A DNA stretch of 5,092 nt. Origin: an uncultured Clostridia bacterium. GTDB taxonomy: Bacteria; Bacillota; Clostridia; Oscillospirales; Acutalibacteraceae. The position numbers were made by a program, and so were the translations under genes. Location of the stretch: contig CAUCSW010000068.1 in the NCBI GenBank assembly GCA_958445555.1, positions 1 to 5,092 on the forward strand, in the 5' to 3' direction. Shown here piece after piece: positions 1 through 5,012 of the stretch. The notes beneath the pieces were generated by a model. That model was not told where the DNA came from. It did not search any database and was given only the letters and a program-made list of their open reading frames with translations. Within the stretch, counting starts at the first letter, position 1. Each line of letters starts with the position of its first letter.

Positions 1-339
1 AAGAGCCTTTTTGAGCTGTTGCTCTCTGTCCTTTTCAAAAGACGCCAGCTCTACTTCGGCACCCGCCAGCTGCATATTACAGGGAATAATATCAACATTG
101 CGAAAAGCGGTCTTTACGATGGCAGATGAAGCTCCTGCGCTTCCGCATAAAAGATCATACGAAGAATACGCGATCTCCCTTTTTGAGATGCCGTAGCCGC
201 TTGTACTGTTGCCTTGCGGATCGGCGTCCACAAGCAAGACTTTTTTGCCCTTGATTCCGATTGCCGATGCAAGATTTACGGCAGTGGTCGTCTTACCGAC
301 ACCGCCCTTCTGATTGACCACCGAAATGATTTTTCCCAA
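1..339 (-). CDS. parA: Chromosome-partitioning ATPase ParA/Soj, N-terminal part (C-terminus beyond window)
   Basis: Walker-type ATPase of the chromosome segregation system. Family knowledge: ParA/Soj dimerises on ATP binding, binds DNA non-specifically, and is driven by ParB/Spo0J bound at parS; in Bacillus Soj also affects DnaA. The 113 visible codons begin [20 protein letters not shown]. The deviant Walker A motif KGGVGKTT is at residues 11-18 and its signature lysine is K11. Walker A' is [10 protein letters not shown] at about 35-44. The stretch [15 protein letters not shown] at about 84-98 is also typical of Soj. The TTG start at 339-337 is chosen because it matches the usual N-terminus of the family and is preceded by GGAGGGG with a 5-nt spacer. 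The frame is open to the window edge, so more than half of a normal protein of about 250-270 residues is missing. parB would be expected downstream, outside the window. Two parS sites lie upstream, which supports the chromosomal Soj type over a plasmid or MinD-like ATPase. Confidence 0.95.
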   Translation of the reverse strand, partial: MGKIISVVNQKGGVGKTTTAVNLASAIGIKGKKVLLVDADPQGNSTSGYGISKREIAYSSYDLLCGSAGASSAIVKTAFRNVDIIPCNMQLAGAEVELASFEKDREQQLKKAL

Positions 340-383
340 AAGATCCCCTCCCGAAGCAACAAAAACAAAGCAGGCACCGACCG

Positions 384-416
384 AAAAAGACCGCAGCCGC
401 AGTGTCTGCAGTCTGC
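384..416 (-). terminator. Possible weak attenuator hairpin in the parA leader
   Basis: Read on the minus strand, the parA leader can form an inner hairpin, GCAG-ACA-CTGC (409-399). It is flanked by an outer GCAG/CTGC pairing (416-413 with 396-393), followed after GGTC by five Ts (388-384). The stem is imperfect and short and the T-tract is not adjacent to it, so this is only a candidate for conditional termination in the roughly 160-nt leader. No known riboswitch class or T-box is recognisable. Confidence 0.2.
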
Positions 417-503
417 ATGACCGAGCGGATCCTCTGCCTGTAAATTTGTCAACCAATGGTATACTTTGTTATTTATTCATTCGAATTATTCTCGTTACTT
501 ACC

Positions 504-532
504 ATTATATCCTATTTTTTTATCGGTGTAAA
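504..532 (-). promoter_or_regulatory. Sigma-A-type promoter of parA
   Basis: On the minus strand the -35 element TTTACA (532-527, 5/6 to TTGACA) is separated by 17 bp from a perfect -10 TATAAT (509-504). The start of transcription would fall near 497, giving a leader of about 160 nt before the TTG start of parA. It is the best vegetative-type promoter visible on this strand between spoVAE and parA, and it implies that parA has its own transcript independent of the spore operon upstream. Confidence 0.75.
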
Positions 533-547
533 GAGAAGTTTATCGGT
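519..547. repeat. Pair of 9-bp direct repeats overlapping the parA promoter
   Basis: TTTATCGGT occurs twice on the plus strand, at 519-527 and 539-547, with a start-to-start distance of 20 bp (about two helical turns). The copies bracket the parA -35 hexamer at 527-532, and the proximal copy touches it and reaches into the spacer. Two same-face direct repeats at a promoter suggest an operator for a dimeric regulator, but I do not recognise the site. It is not a DnaA box (only TTATC is shared) and not a Spo0A box. Confidence 0.4.
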
Positions 548-619
548 AAAAACTTTTTCTTTTAATATCACTGCACAAACGAGGAAATCAGCGGACGGCT
601 TGTAGATCGGCAGACAAAA

Positions 620-635
620 TGTTTCATGTGAAACA
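620..635. promoter_or_regulatory. parS site 1 (ParB/Spo0J binding site)
   Basis: TGTTTCATGTGAAACA matches the 16-bp parS consensus TGTTTCACGTGAAACA at 15 of 16 positions; the only change is C to T at position 8, in the centre. Family knowledge: ParB/Spo0J nucleates here, spreads by CTP-dependent clamp sliding, and recruits SMC condensin and ParA near the replication origin. The presence of parA 280 bp away supports the assignment. Confidence 0.92.
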
Positions 636-641
636 AGAAGC

Positions 642-675
642 GCAAGCGAGCGGTCGGCGGCTCGCTTGCATTTTT
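642..675 (+). terminator. Strong GC-rich hairpin with T-tract, probable intrinsic terminator
   Basis: A perfect 10-bp stem, GCAAGCGAGC (642-651) with GCTCGCTTGC (660-669), encloses an 8-nt loop and is followed by ATTTTT (670-675) on the plus strand. That is intrinsic-terminator geometry for rightward transcription, although no rightward gene is visible upstream. On the minus strand the hairpin is followed by a moderately T-rich run (GCTTCTTGTTTC), so it may also stop the leftward spoVAF-spoVAE transcript about 200 nt beyond spoVAE and keep it out of parA. The direction of use is therefore uncertain. It sits only 6 bp from parS site 1. Confidence 0.65.
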
Positions 676-760
676 CGCTGCGGTGCGGGAGGTGTCACCC
701 GGACAGAGTAACCAAGGAGCATCGCGTCGATGGAAAAACCTTGATGATTATCAAGCCGAA

Positions 761-776
761 TGTTTCACATGAAACA
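761..776. promoter_or_regulatory. parS site 2 (ParB/Spo0J binding site)
   Basis: TGTTTCACATGAAACA matches the parS consensus at 15 of 16 positions, with G to A at position 9. It is the exact reverse complement of site 1, so the two are the same variant placed in opposite orientation, 141 bp centre to centre. Paired parS sites near parAB and the origin are common; this site lies between the hairpin at 642-669 and the spoVAE stop codon. Confidence 0.92.
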
Positions 777-793
777 CACATTATTATGTGTGT
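774..793. repeat. 8-bp palindrome abutting parS site 2
   Basis: ACACACAT (774-781) and ATGTGTGT (786-793) form an inverted repeat with a TATT centre, sharing three bases with parS site 2. A TATAAT follows at 793-798, but no matching -35 or rightward gene was found, so I do not call a promoter. On the minus strand the hairpin is followed by only three Ts, making it a poor terminator for spoVAE. Its role is unknown; it could be a binding site next to parS. Confidence 0.4.
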
Positions 794-848
794 ATAATAT
801 TACACCCTCCGCCCGCGTACTATTGACTGACTTACGGATGACTAATCG

Positions 849-864
849 GCCGTCTGCCGACGGC
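849..864 (-). terminator. Weak GC-rich hairpin just after the spoVAE stop
   Basis: GCCGTC (849-854) pairs with GACGGC (859-864) around a 4-nt loop, beginning 5 bp beyond the spoVAE stop codon. There is no T-tract on the minus strand after it, so it is at most a transcript-end stabilising or Rho-type element and not a canonical intrinsic terminator. Confidence 0.3.
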
Positions 865-868
865 AATG

Positions 869-1243
869 CTATTTCATTTTAGGTCGTGCAACAAGAGAGG
901 TCAAAAGCGCGAACACTATTGCCGCGGTTATTCCTCCCGCGGTGGCGGTGAGGCCGCCCGTAAGGATCCCCAGAGCACCGTGTTCGGATATTGCCTTAAC
1001 GACTCCTTTGGACAGTGTGTAACCGAAGCCGGTAAGGGGAACGGTCGCACCCGCGCCCGCCCATTTAACAAGGGGTTCATACAAGCCTGCAGCCCCGAGG
1101 ACAACTCCCGACACCACATAGGTGACGAGTATCCTTGCAGGTGTAAGCTTTGTAAGGTCGATAAAGAGCTGACCGATCACGCAGAGCGCGCCGCCCACGA
1201 GAAATGCCTTAAGGCAGGAAATAAAGAGTTCCGTAAAGATCAC
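869..1243 (-). CDS. spoVAE: Stage V sporulation protein AE (SpoVAEb-type dipicolinate channel subunit)
   Basis: A 124-residue hydrophobic protein of the SpoVAC/SpoVAEb family. Family knowledge: SpoVA proteins sit in the inner spore membrane and move calcium-dipicolinate into the forespore and out again at germination. Visible features are an N-terminal membrane segment (about 10-30), the conserved stretch IGQLFIDLTKLTPARIL (about 23-39), GLYEPLVKWAGAGATVPLTG (about 53-72), and a final membrane segment (about 102-118) ending in a basic tail. Length is normal for the family (about 115-125). The start is GTG at 1243-1241. It overlaps the spoVAF stop by 4 bp (GTGA) and lacks a strong Shine-Dalgarno, so translation is probably coupled to spoVAF. 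In Bacillus the order is AC-AD-AEb-AEa-AF; here AE follows AF, and AC and AD are not adjacent. Expression is expected in the forespore (inference). Confidence 0.93.
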   Translation of the reverse strand: MIFTELFISCLKAFLVGGALCVIGQLFIDLTKLTPARILVTYVVSGVVLGAAGLYEPLVKWAGAGATVPLTGFGYTLSKGVVKAISEHGALGILTGGLTATAGGITAAIVFALLTSLVARPKMK

Positions 1244-2652
1244 TCACTTTCTCTGTTTTTTATCTTTGTGCGGATAAACAGTTTTGTAAATTTCTTGAAA
1301 TCAAAAGGAATGATGGGATAAAGATATCCTCTGCCGCCCAGAGTGCGGGTACCTAATAAGATCGCAAGCATTATTGCGGTGCCGATGACGAATCCCCAAT
1401 ATGAGAAGATCTGTACGAATATCAGCAGCATAAGCCGTGCGAATTTCATTGCATATCCCATTTCGTAGCTCGGCTGCGCATAGTTTGTAATTGAGACAAA
1501 GGCTCCGTACATTATCGTATCGGGGACAAACCATCCTGCCGCCACCGCAAATTCCGACAACAACAGACCTCCGATTATACCGAGCGAGCTTACCATCGAA
1601 GTCGGGGTGTTTATCGAAGCAAGCTTTAAGCCGTCGACGAGAAGCTCAAGTATGATGAACTGTTCGAGTAACGGCATCGTCGTACTTCCCTGTATATATA
1701 AAAAGTCCAGCCAATGGGGAAGATAGTCAATATGAAGATTATAAAAAAGAACGATAGGCGTAAGGTAGACGGTCAGCAATGAGACGATTATTCTTACGCA
1801 GCGCACGAAGCTGCCGGTGATGGGCGGGAAGTAATAGTCGTCCGCCTCTTTCCAGAAATCCGCAAAGGAAGTGGCAAAGAGCATGACCGAAGGTGAGTTG
1901 TCCATTATAAGCGCCACTCTGCCCTCAATGATACAGGCGCTGGCATAGTCGGGGCGCTCGGTAAATTTGATCTTCGGGAGCGGATTGAAGAACTTCGTCG
2001 GTACCAAAAGCTCTGCAAGGGCCTGCGATGTCAGGGCAACTCCTTCGACATTTATCTTTTGCAGGCGTTTTCTAAGCAGCTCCACCTGCTTTTTGGAAGC
2101 GGCGCCCTCAAGGTAACAGATCGCGACATCCGCTTTTGATACCTTGCCTATCTGCATATATTCCATTTTTAGCCGCGGATCGCGTATTCGCCGTCTTATC
2201 AGGGTGGAATTGCTGACAAGGGTTTCAACGAAGGAATCCCTTGAGCCTCTGAGCGAACGGTCTTTTTCGGGTTCGGTTATGCCTCTCATCGGATATGTCC
2301 GAAGGTCGATCTCAAGCGCATCGGAAAAGCCGTCTATTATAAGAACAGACTGTCCGCACAGGACCTTGTCCACTATCGAAGGATAGTCGCTTACGACTCC
2401 CGTTTCGGTATAGGAAACAAAACGGTCGGAAAAGTCCTGCATATTCCGAGCGGTGTCGATGTCGCTTTTTTTGAGCTTTAGGAGAGCATCGAGCAATCGC
2501 TGGGCGACGGCGTCCTTACAAAAACCGTCGACCGTAAACAATGCAGCCCGTTTTTCCCCGATAACAAGGGTCTTGTTTATCATATCGAAATTATCGTCGG
2601 TGTAAAGCTCTTTGCTTATGCGCTTTACATCCACTTCAAAAATGCCGGTCAT
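1240..2652 (-). CDS. spoVAF: Stage V sporulation protein AF (GerA-family spore membrane protein)
   Basis: A 470-residue protein of the GerA/SpoVAF family, the A-subunit family of germinant receptors. The soluble N-terminal half carries the family signature: YPMRGITEPEKDRSLRGSRD at 120-139, then FVETLVSNSTLIRRRIRD at 141-158. DDYYFPPITGSFVR at 271-284 leads into the membrane part. Hydrophobic segments lie near 285-304, 327-345, 354-375, 378-392 and 405-434. SSLGIIGGLLLSEFAVAAGW (355-374) and NYAQPSYEMGYAMKFAR (390-406) point to SpoVAF over a nutrient receptor GerAA, as does the adjacent spoVAE. Family knowledge: SpoVAF lies in the spore inner membrane and modulates germination signalling. The ATG at 2652-2650 is preceded by GGGAGG with a 6-nt spacer. 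No gerB or gerC partners follow. Length is close to the Bacillus protein (about 490). The gene is first of a two-gene operon and is divergent from the spoVB-like gene. Confidence 0.9.
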   Translation of the reverse strand: MTGIFEVDVKRISKELYTDDNFDMINKTLVIGEKRAALFTVDGFCKDAVAQRLLDALLKLKKSDIDTARNMQDFSDRFVSYTETGVVSDYPSIVDKVLCGQSVLIIDGFSDALEIDLRTYPMRGITEPEKDRSLRGSRDSFVETLVSNSTLIRRRIRDPRLKMEYMQIGKVSKADVAICYLEGAASKKQVELLRKRLQKINVEGVALTSQALAELLVPTKFFNPLPKIKFTERPDYASACIIEGRVALIMDNSPSVMLFATSFADFWKEADDYYFPPITGSFVRCVRIIVSLLTVYLTPIVLFYNLHIDYLPHWLDFLYIQGSTTMPLLEQFIILELLVDGLKLASINTPTSMVSSLGIIGGLLLSEFAVAAGWFVPDTIMYGAFVSITNYAQPSYEMGYAMKFARLMLLIFVQIFSYWGFVIGTAIMLAILLGTRTLGGRGYLYPIIPFDFKKFTKLFIRTKIKNRESE

Positions 2653-2812
2653 ATCCGACCTCCCGAATCACCGTGATGATTGTTTTGCTTGAGCAGACAG
2701 GCAGCATTGTTCAATTTTCGTTTTACCGATACCCGCAGCTTTATGAAAATATTCTGTCCCTAATTGCTTAAATTATCCGCGAAAGGCATATATATCTAAA
2801 AGGGTGATGATA
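2653..2812. promoter_or_regulatory. Divergent promoter region between spoVAF and the spoVB-like gene
   Basis: This AT-rich stretch must contain start signals for both neighbours. Rightward, CATATATAT at 2787-2795 resembles a sigma-E -10 (CATACAnT) but lacks a convincing -35 and leaves a very short leader. Leftward, CATAAAG on the minus strand (around 2735-2745) faintly resembles a sigma-G -10 without a clear -35. I see no good sigma-A promoter. ATCAC-C-GTGAT (2667-2677) is a small palindrome just upstream of the spoVAF ribosome site. Sporulation sigma factors would fit the gene functions, but the sequence does not prove it. Confidence 0.35.
2803..2808 (+). promoter_or_regulatory. Ribosome binding site deciding the TTG start of the spoVB-like gene
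   Basis: GGTGAT (2803-2808) is an exact match to the 3' portion of the extended Shine-Dalgarno sequence. In that register the usual GGAGG core would end at 2804, 8 nt before TTG 2813. The alternative starts GTG 2804 and ATG 2807 lie inside this pairing segment and have no upstream Shine-Dalgarno of their own. Confidence 0.55.
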
Positions 2813-4453
2813 TTGAGGGGAATTGTATTTATAAAAAATACGGTCATTCTTACATTGACCTCGCTGATTTTACGCACGGTCGGGATGATATTCAAGGTCT
2901 GGGTAGCCGCGCAGGTCGGAGCGGAGGGAGTCGGACTTTATCAGCTCATAACTTCGGTTTACATATTTGCCGCAACATTTGCCTCTACCGGGATTTGCAC
3001 GGGTGTTACAAAACTTATATCGGAGCAAAGCGGACTTACTGCCGCGGGGGCGTCGCAGATATTGAGAAAGTCTGCCGTTCTTACCGTCGCGGCATCGGCG
3101 ATTATCGGGTCTGCGGTCTATTTTTCCGCCGATTTTATCGCTGCCCGATTGCTGATGGATATAAGAGCGTCCCTGTCTCTCAAAATACTCTGCTTTTCGC
3201 TCCCGTTCAAAGGAACGGCTGCCTGCATAAAGGGGTATTTTTATGCAAGGCGAAAAAGCGGGAGTCCCGCCGTATCTCAGTTGTTTGAGCAGGCGGTCAG
3301 GATAGGCGTGATAGTTTTCTTTGTGGGCAGCTTTGCGGGAATGGGACTGAATATGGCGGTCGCGGCTATTCTTATAGGTGATACGGTCTCGGAGGCAGCC
3401 TCGTTCATATACCTTTATATTGCCTTTTTAAGAGATAAAAAAACACTGCCCGCAAAAGGAGGGCTGCCGAAGGGAGTATACAGAGGACTGATAGGGGTTG
3501 CATTGCCGACGGCGGGCAGCAAATATGTCACATCCGGTCTTCATACCGCCGAGAGCCTTATAGTTCCGTCGCAGCTCACTCTTTTTACATTTTCGCGGAG
3601 CGAGAGCGTGGCGCAGTACGGAATGCTCAAAGGTATGGCGCTGCCGCTTTTGTTCTTTCCCGCGGCGTTTTTGGGGGCTGCATCCATAATGCTTATGCCC
3701 GAAGTGGCGGAAGCCGCGGCAAAAGGACAGGAGCGAAAGGTGAGGGAGACGGTGTCAAAATCGATCGGCACCACCCTTGTCATATCGATCTTCCTTGCCG
3801 CCGTGTTTTTCACGAATTCCGATCTGCTGGGGAGACTTTTCTTCGGGAGCGAAGAGGTGGGATGTATGATCCGCATCCTGGCGCCCATCGTTCCGTTTAT
3901 GTATCTTGAAAGTGTTGCAGACGGAATGCTGAAAGGGCTCGGTCTTCAGAATTACTCCTTTATATATAATGTATCCGATTCGGTCATAAGGATAGCGCTC
4001 GTGATGATACTGGTCAGGCGATACGGCATGACGGGATTTCTCGGTGTAATGATCATAAGTAACTGCACCACCTCGACATTAAATGTAAGGAGACTCCTCA
4101 AATCGTCAAACACACCGCTTAATATCGGAAACGATATAATCAAACCTCTGGCAGCCGCGGCCGCGGGCAGCGTTGCCGCGTCATTCGCCGTCTCGGGCAC
4201 GGGGATCGACGGCTGGTGGGGCCTTATTGCCGCGGTTATAATTCAGGGGGCGTCGTTTGCGGCGGTCTTGCTTGTGACGGGAAGAATTAACGGCGCAGCC
4301 GTCTTCAATGCCGCCTCTGAGGCGGTGCGCCTTGCAAAGAAAAAGTATTCCCGTTCCCGTCCCGACAGGAGAGGCTGCGCGGAAGCGGAGAAAAGCAGAG
4401 CGGGTACAGAGAAAAACAGGGTGGATGCAGACAGGCAAAAAAGAGCGGGATGA
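2813..4453 (+). CDS. spoVB: SpoVB-like lipid-linked oligosaccharide flippase (MOP/MATE superfamily)
   Basis: A polytopic membrane protein of 546 residues from TTG 2813 (549 from GTG 2804, 548 from ATG 2807; TTG chosen by ribosome-site spacing). Family knowledge: SpoVB belongs to the polysaccharide-transporter branch with MurJ and is needed for spore cortex synthesis, presumably flipping lipid-linked precursors across a forespore membrane. Conserved stretches include GAEGVGLYQLITSVY (about 36-50), GYFYARRKSGSPAVSQLFEQ (about 140-159), QYGMLKGMALPLLFF (about 267-281), LMPEVAEA and DGMLKGLGLQNY. Roughly a dozen hydrophobic segments are visible. The usual length is near 520; the excess is a charged tail from about residue 510 (KKKYSRSRPDRR and beyond) containing two 7-residue repeats. 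The protein could be one of several SpoVB paralogues found in Clostridia, so the exact substrate is uncertain. It is divergent from spoVAF and apparently monocistronic. Confidence 0.85.
   Translation: MRGIVFIKNTVILTLTSLILRTVGMIFKVWVAAQVGAEGVGLYQLITSVYIFAATFASTGICTGVTKLISEQSGLTAAGASQILRKSAVLTVAASAIIGSAVYFSADFIAARLLMDIRASLSLKILCFSLPFKGTAACIKGYFYARRKSGSPAVSQLFEQAVRIGVIVFFVGSFAGMGLNMAVAAILIGDTVSEAASFIYLYIAFLRDKKTLPAKGGLPKGVYRGLIGVALPTAGSKYVTSGLHTAESLIVPSQLTLFTFSRSESVAQYGMLKGMALPLLFFPAAFLGAASIMLMPEVAEAAAKGQERKVRETVSKSIGTTLVISIFLAAVFFTNSDLLGRLFFGSEEVGCMIRILAPIVPFMYLESVADGMLKGLGLQNYSFIYNVSDSVIRIALVMILVRRYGMTGFLGVMIISNCTTSTLNVRRLLKSSNTPLNIGNDIIKPLAAAAAGSVAASFAVSGTGIDGWWGLIAAVIIQGASFAAVLLVTGRINGAAVFNAASEAVRLAKKKYSRSRPDRRGCAEAEKSRAGTEKNRVDADRQKRAG
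4388..4429 (+). repeat. Two tandem degenerate 21-bp repeats in the 3' end of the spoVB-like gene
   Basis: Positions 4388-4408 and 4409-4429 are adjacent copies identical at 16 of 21 bases, and all five differences are transitions. They are in frame and encode EKSRAGT and EKNRVDA, followed by a looser third unit, DRQKRAG. They form most of the charged C-terminal tail and mark the start of the purine-rich stretch that runs on past the stop codon. Confidence 0.6.
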
Positions 4454-4596
4454 GAGAGATTTCCGACACCGAAAAGAACTTGAGCGCCGAGAGTCGGTCG
4501 GTCTTGTTGCGGCGGGATCGGAATCAAGGGGGAACGGCGTCGCCGGCAGCGGGTGACCGATGCCGGCGGCGAACGGGGGGCACGGGGCAGCGCCGC

Positions 4597-4617
4597 GCCG
4601 CGCGCGAAGCGCGCGGC
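4597..4617. repeat. Very GC-rich 9-bp hairpin
   Basis: GCCGCGCGC (4597-4605) pairs perfectly with GCGCGCGGC (4609-4617) around GAA. It lies about 145 bp past the end of the spoVB-like gene. No T-tract follows on either strand, so it is not a canonical intrinsic terminator, although a stem this stable could pause polymerase or protect an RNA 3' end. Confidence 0.6.
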
Positions 4618-4720
4618 AAACGGGAAGGGACAGGACCAAGCGTCGGTTTCAAAAGAGGGAGACGAAGGAGGGGAGGCCGAGCGCAGGTCGCTTTGGTCGC
4701 CTGCCGCCCCTTTCCGTTCA

Positions 4721-4742
4721 GGCGACCCGTAAACGGGTCGCC
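4721..4742. repeat. Perfect hairpin in the GC-rich spacer
   Basis: GGCGACCCG (4721-4729) pairs with CGGGTCGCC (4734-4742) around TAAA; as DNA the symmetry extends to 10-bp arms with an AA centre. No T-tract follows on either strand. It lies near the point where the plus strand changes from purine-rich to pyrimidine-rich. It could be a factor-dependent terminator shared by both directions or a remnant repeat; copies elsewhere cannot be checked here. Confidence 0.6.
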
Positions 4743-4853
4743 GCGGCGCTGCCCCCCGAAAGCCGCATGAAAGTCTTAGTGCGTCGCAAGCCATGCCCGC
4801 CGTCGCCGCCGTCCACCGTCACGGTCACTGCTGTTACCGCCTTCGTCTCAGCC

Positions 4854-4883
4854 TGCCGTTGCTTGCCGTTTCTTGCCCTCTGC
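4854..4883. repeat. Degenerate 10-bp tandem repeat, about three units
   Basis: TGCCGTTGCT (4854-4863) and TGCCGTTTCT (4864-4873) match at 9 of 10 bases, and a looser third unit begins TGCCCTC (4874). TGCCGT recurs at 4893. The repeat sits in the pyrimidine-rich half of the GC-rich spacer and probably reflects simple-sequence expansion. Confidence 0.4.
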
Positions 4884-4982
4884 GGCGGTCTCTGCCGTCA
4901 CAGTTGCCGCCGCCTGCCCGCCGCCGCCGAGACAGAAAAAATCGAGAAAAAGAGAGAATGAAAAATCGAAAATAAAAAAGTA

Positions 4983-5011
4983 TTGACAAATCATTATAAA
5001 TGAATTATACT
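4983..5011 (+). promoter_or_regulatory. Near-consensus sigma-A promoter of the Fur-like gene
   Basis: A perfect -35 TTGACA (4983-4988), a 17-bp spacer, and -10 TATACT (5006-5011, 5/6) predict a start near 5018. The A-rich run at about 4950-4980 just upstream resembles an UP element. The spacer contains a small palindrome, TCATT-ATA-AATGA (4991-5003). The leader is about 28 nt, so the gene starts a new transcript and is not read from the spoVB-like gene. Confidence 0.88.
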
Positions 5012-5012
5012 A

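Larger units (their letters stand above)
340..868. other. parA-spoVAE intergenic region, no protein gene
   Basis: This 529-bp stretch separates the end of spoVAE from the start of parA, both on the minus strand. It holds the parA leader and promoter (340-532), direct repeats (519-547), two parS sites (620-635, 761-776), a strong hairpin with T-tract (642-675), an 8-bp palindrome (774-793) and a GC-rich hairpin just beyond the spoVAE stop (849-864). Smaller inverted repeats are CATCG-CGT-CGATG (720-732) and CTTGAT-GATT-ATCAAG (740-755). Reading frames on the plus strand here have no family resemblance and no consistent ribosome site. The density of palindromes could mean a structured RNA, but none is recognisable. 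Confidence 0.7.
4454..4982. other. GC-rich spacer between the spoVB-like and Fur-like genes, no convincing gene
   Basis: This 529-bp stretch has open frames on both strands, but they overlap one another, are very rich in Arg, Pro and Ala, have no good ribosome sites and resemble no family I know, as expected when high G+C removes stop codons. Hand count gives 251 G+C of 360 (about 70%) for 4561-4920. The plus strand is purine-rich up to about 4690, pyrimidine-rich from about 4796 to 4925, and A-rich from 4930 to 4980. It contains two strong hairpins (4597-4617, 4721-4742), a 10-bp tandem repeat (4854-4883) and a spaced inverted repeat (4659-4671 with 4837-4849). No canonical terminator with a T-tract for the spoVB-like gene is seen. 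Confidence 0.6.

Noticed and set aside
447..452. TTGACA on the minus strand as an alternative parA -35
   Set aside because: No -10-like hexamer is found 16-18 bp downstream, whereas the 532-504 promoter has near-perfect elements and spacing.
519..527. TTATCGGTG as a DnaA box near the origin
   Set aside because: Only five of nine positions match TTATCCACA, and no cluster of better boxes is present.
730..744. AAGGAG followed by ATG in the parS region, suggesting a small gene
   Set aside because: The frame reads only four codons before a stop (MEKP), so there is no credible peptide gene.
793..798. TATAAT as a rightward promoter
   Set aside because: No hexamer resembling TTGACA lies at 16-18 bp upstream, and no rightward gene follows.
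866..1321. Open frame on the plus strand, 151 residues
   Set aside because: It lies antisense to spoVAE and the end of spoVAF, has an atypical Arg/Cys-rich composition and no family resemblance, so it is a shadow frame.
2773..2781. TTATCCGCG as a DnaA box
   Set aside because: Seven of nine positions match but the site is isolated, so a chance match is likely.
4243..4794. Open frame on the minus strand, 183 residues, plus overlapping frames at 4181-4639 (minus), 4450-4770 and 4560-4961 (plus)
   Set aside because: All are Arg/Pro/Ala-rich low-complexity frames that overlap each other or spoVB in a GC-rich stretch where stop codons are rare; none has a good ribosome site or a recognisable domain.
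4994..5010. PerR box (TTATAATnATTATAA) in the Fur-like gene promoter
   Set aside because: The two TTATA-like half-sites are spaced two bases too far apart and overlap the AT-rich -10 region, so the resemblance is compositional.
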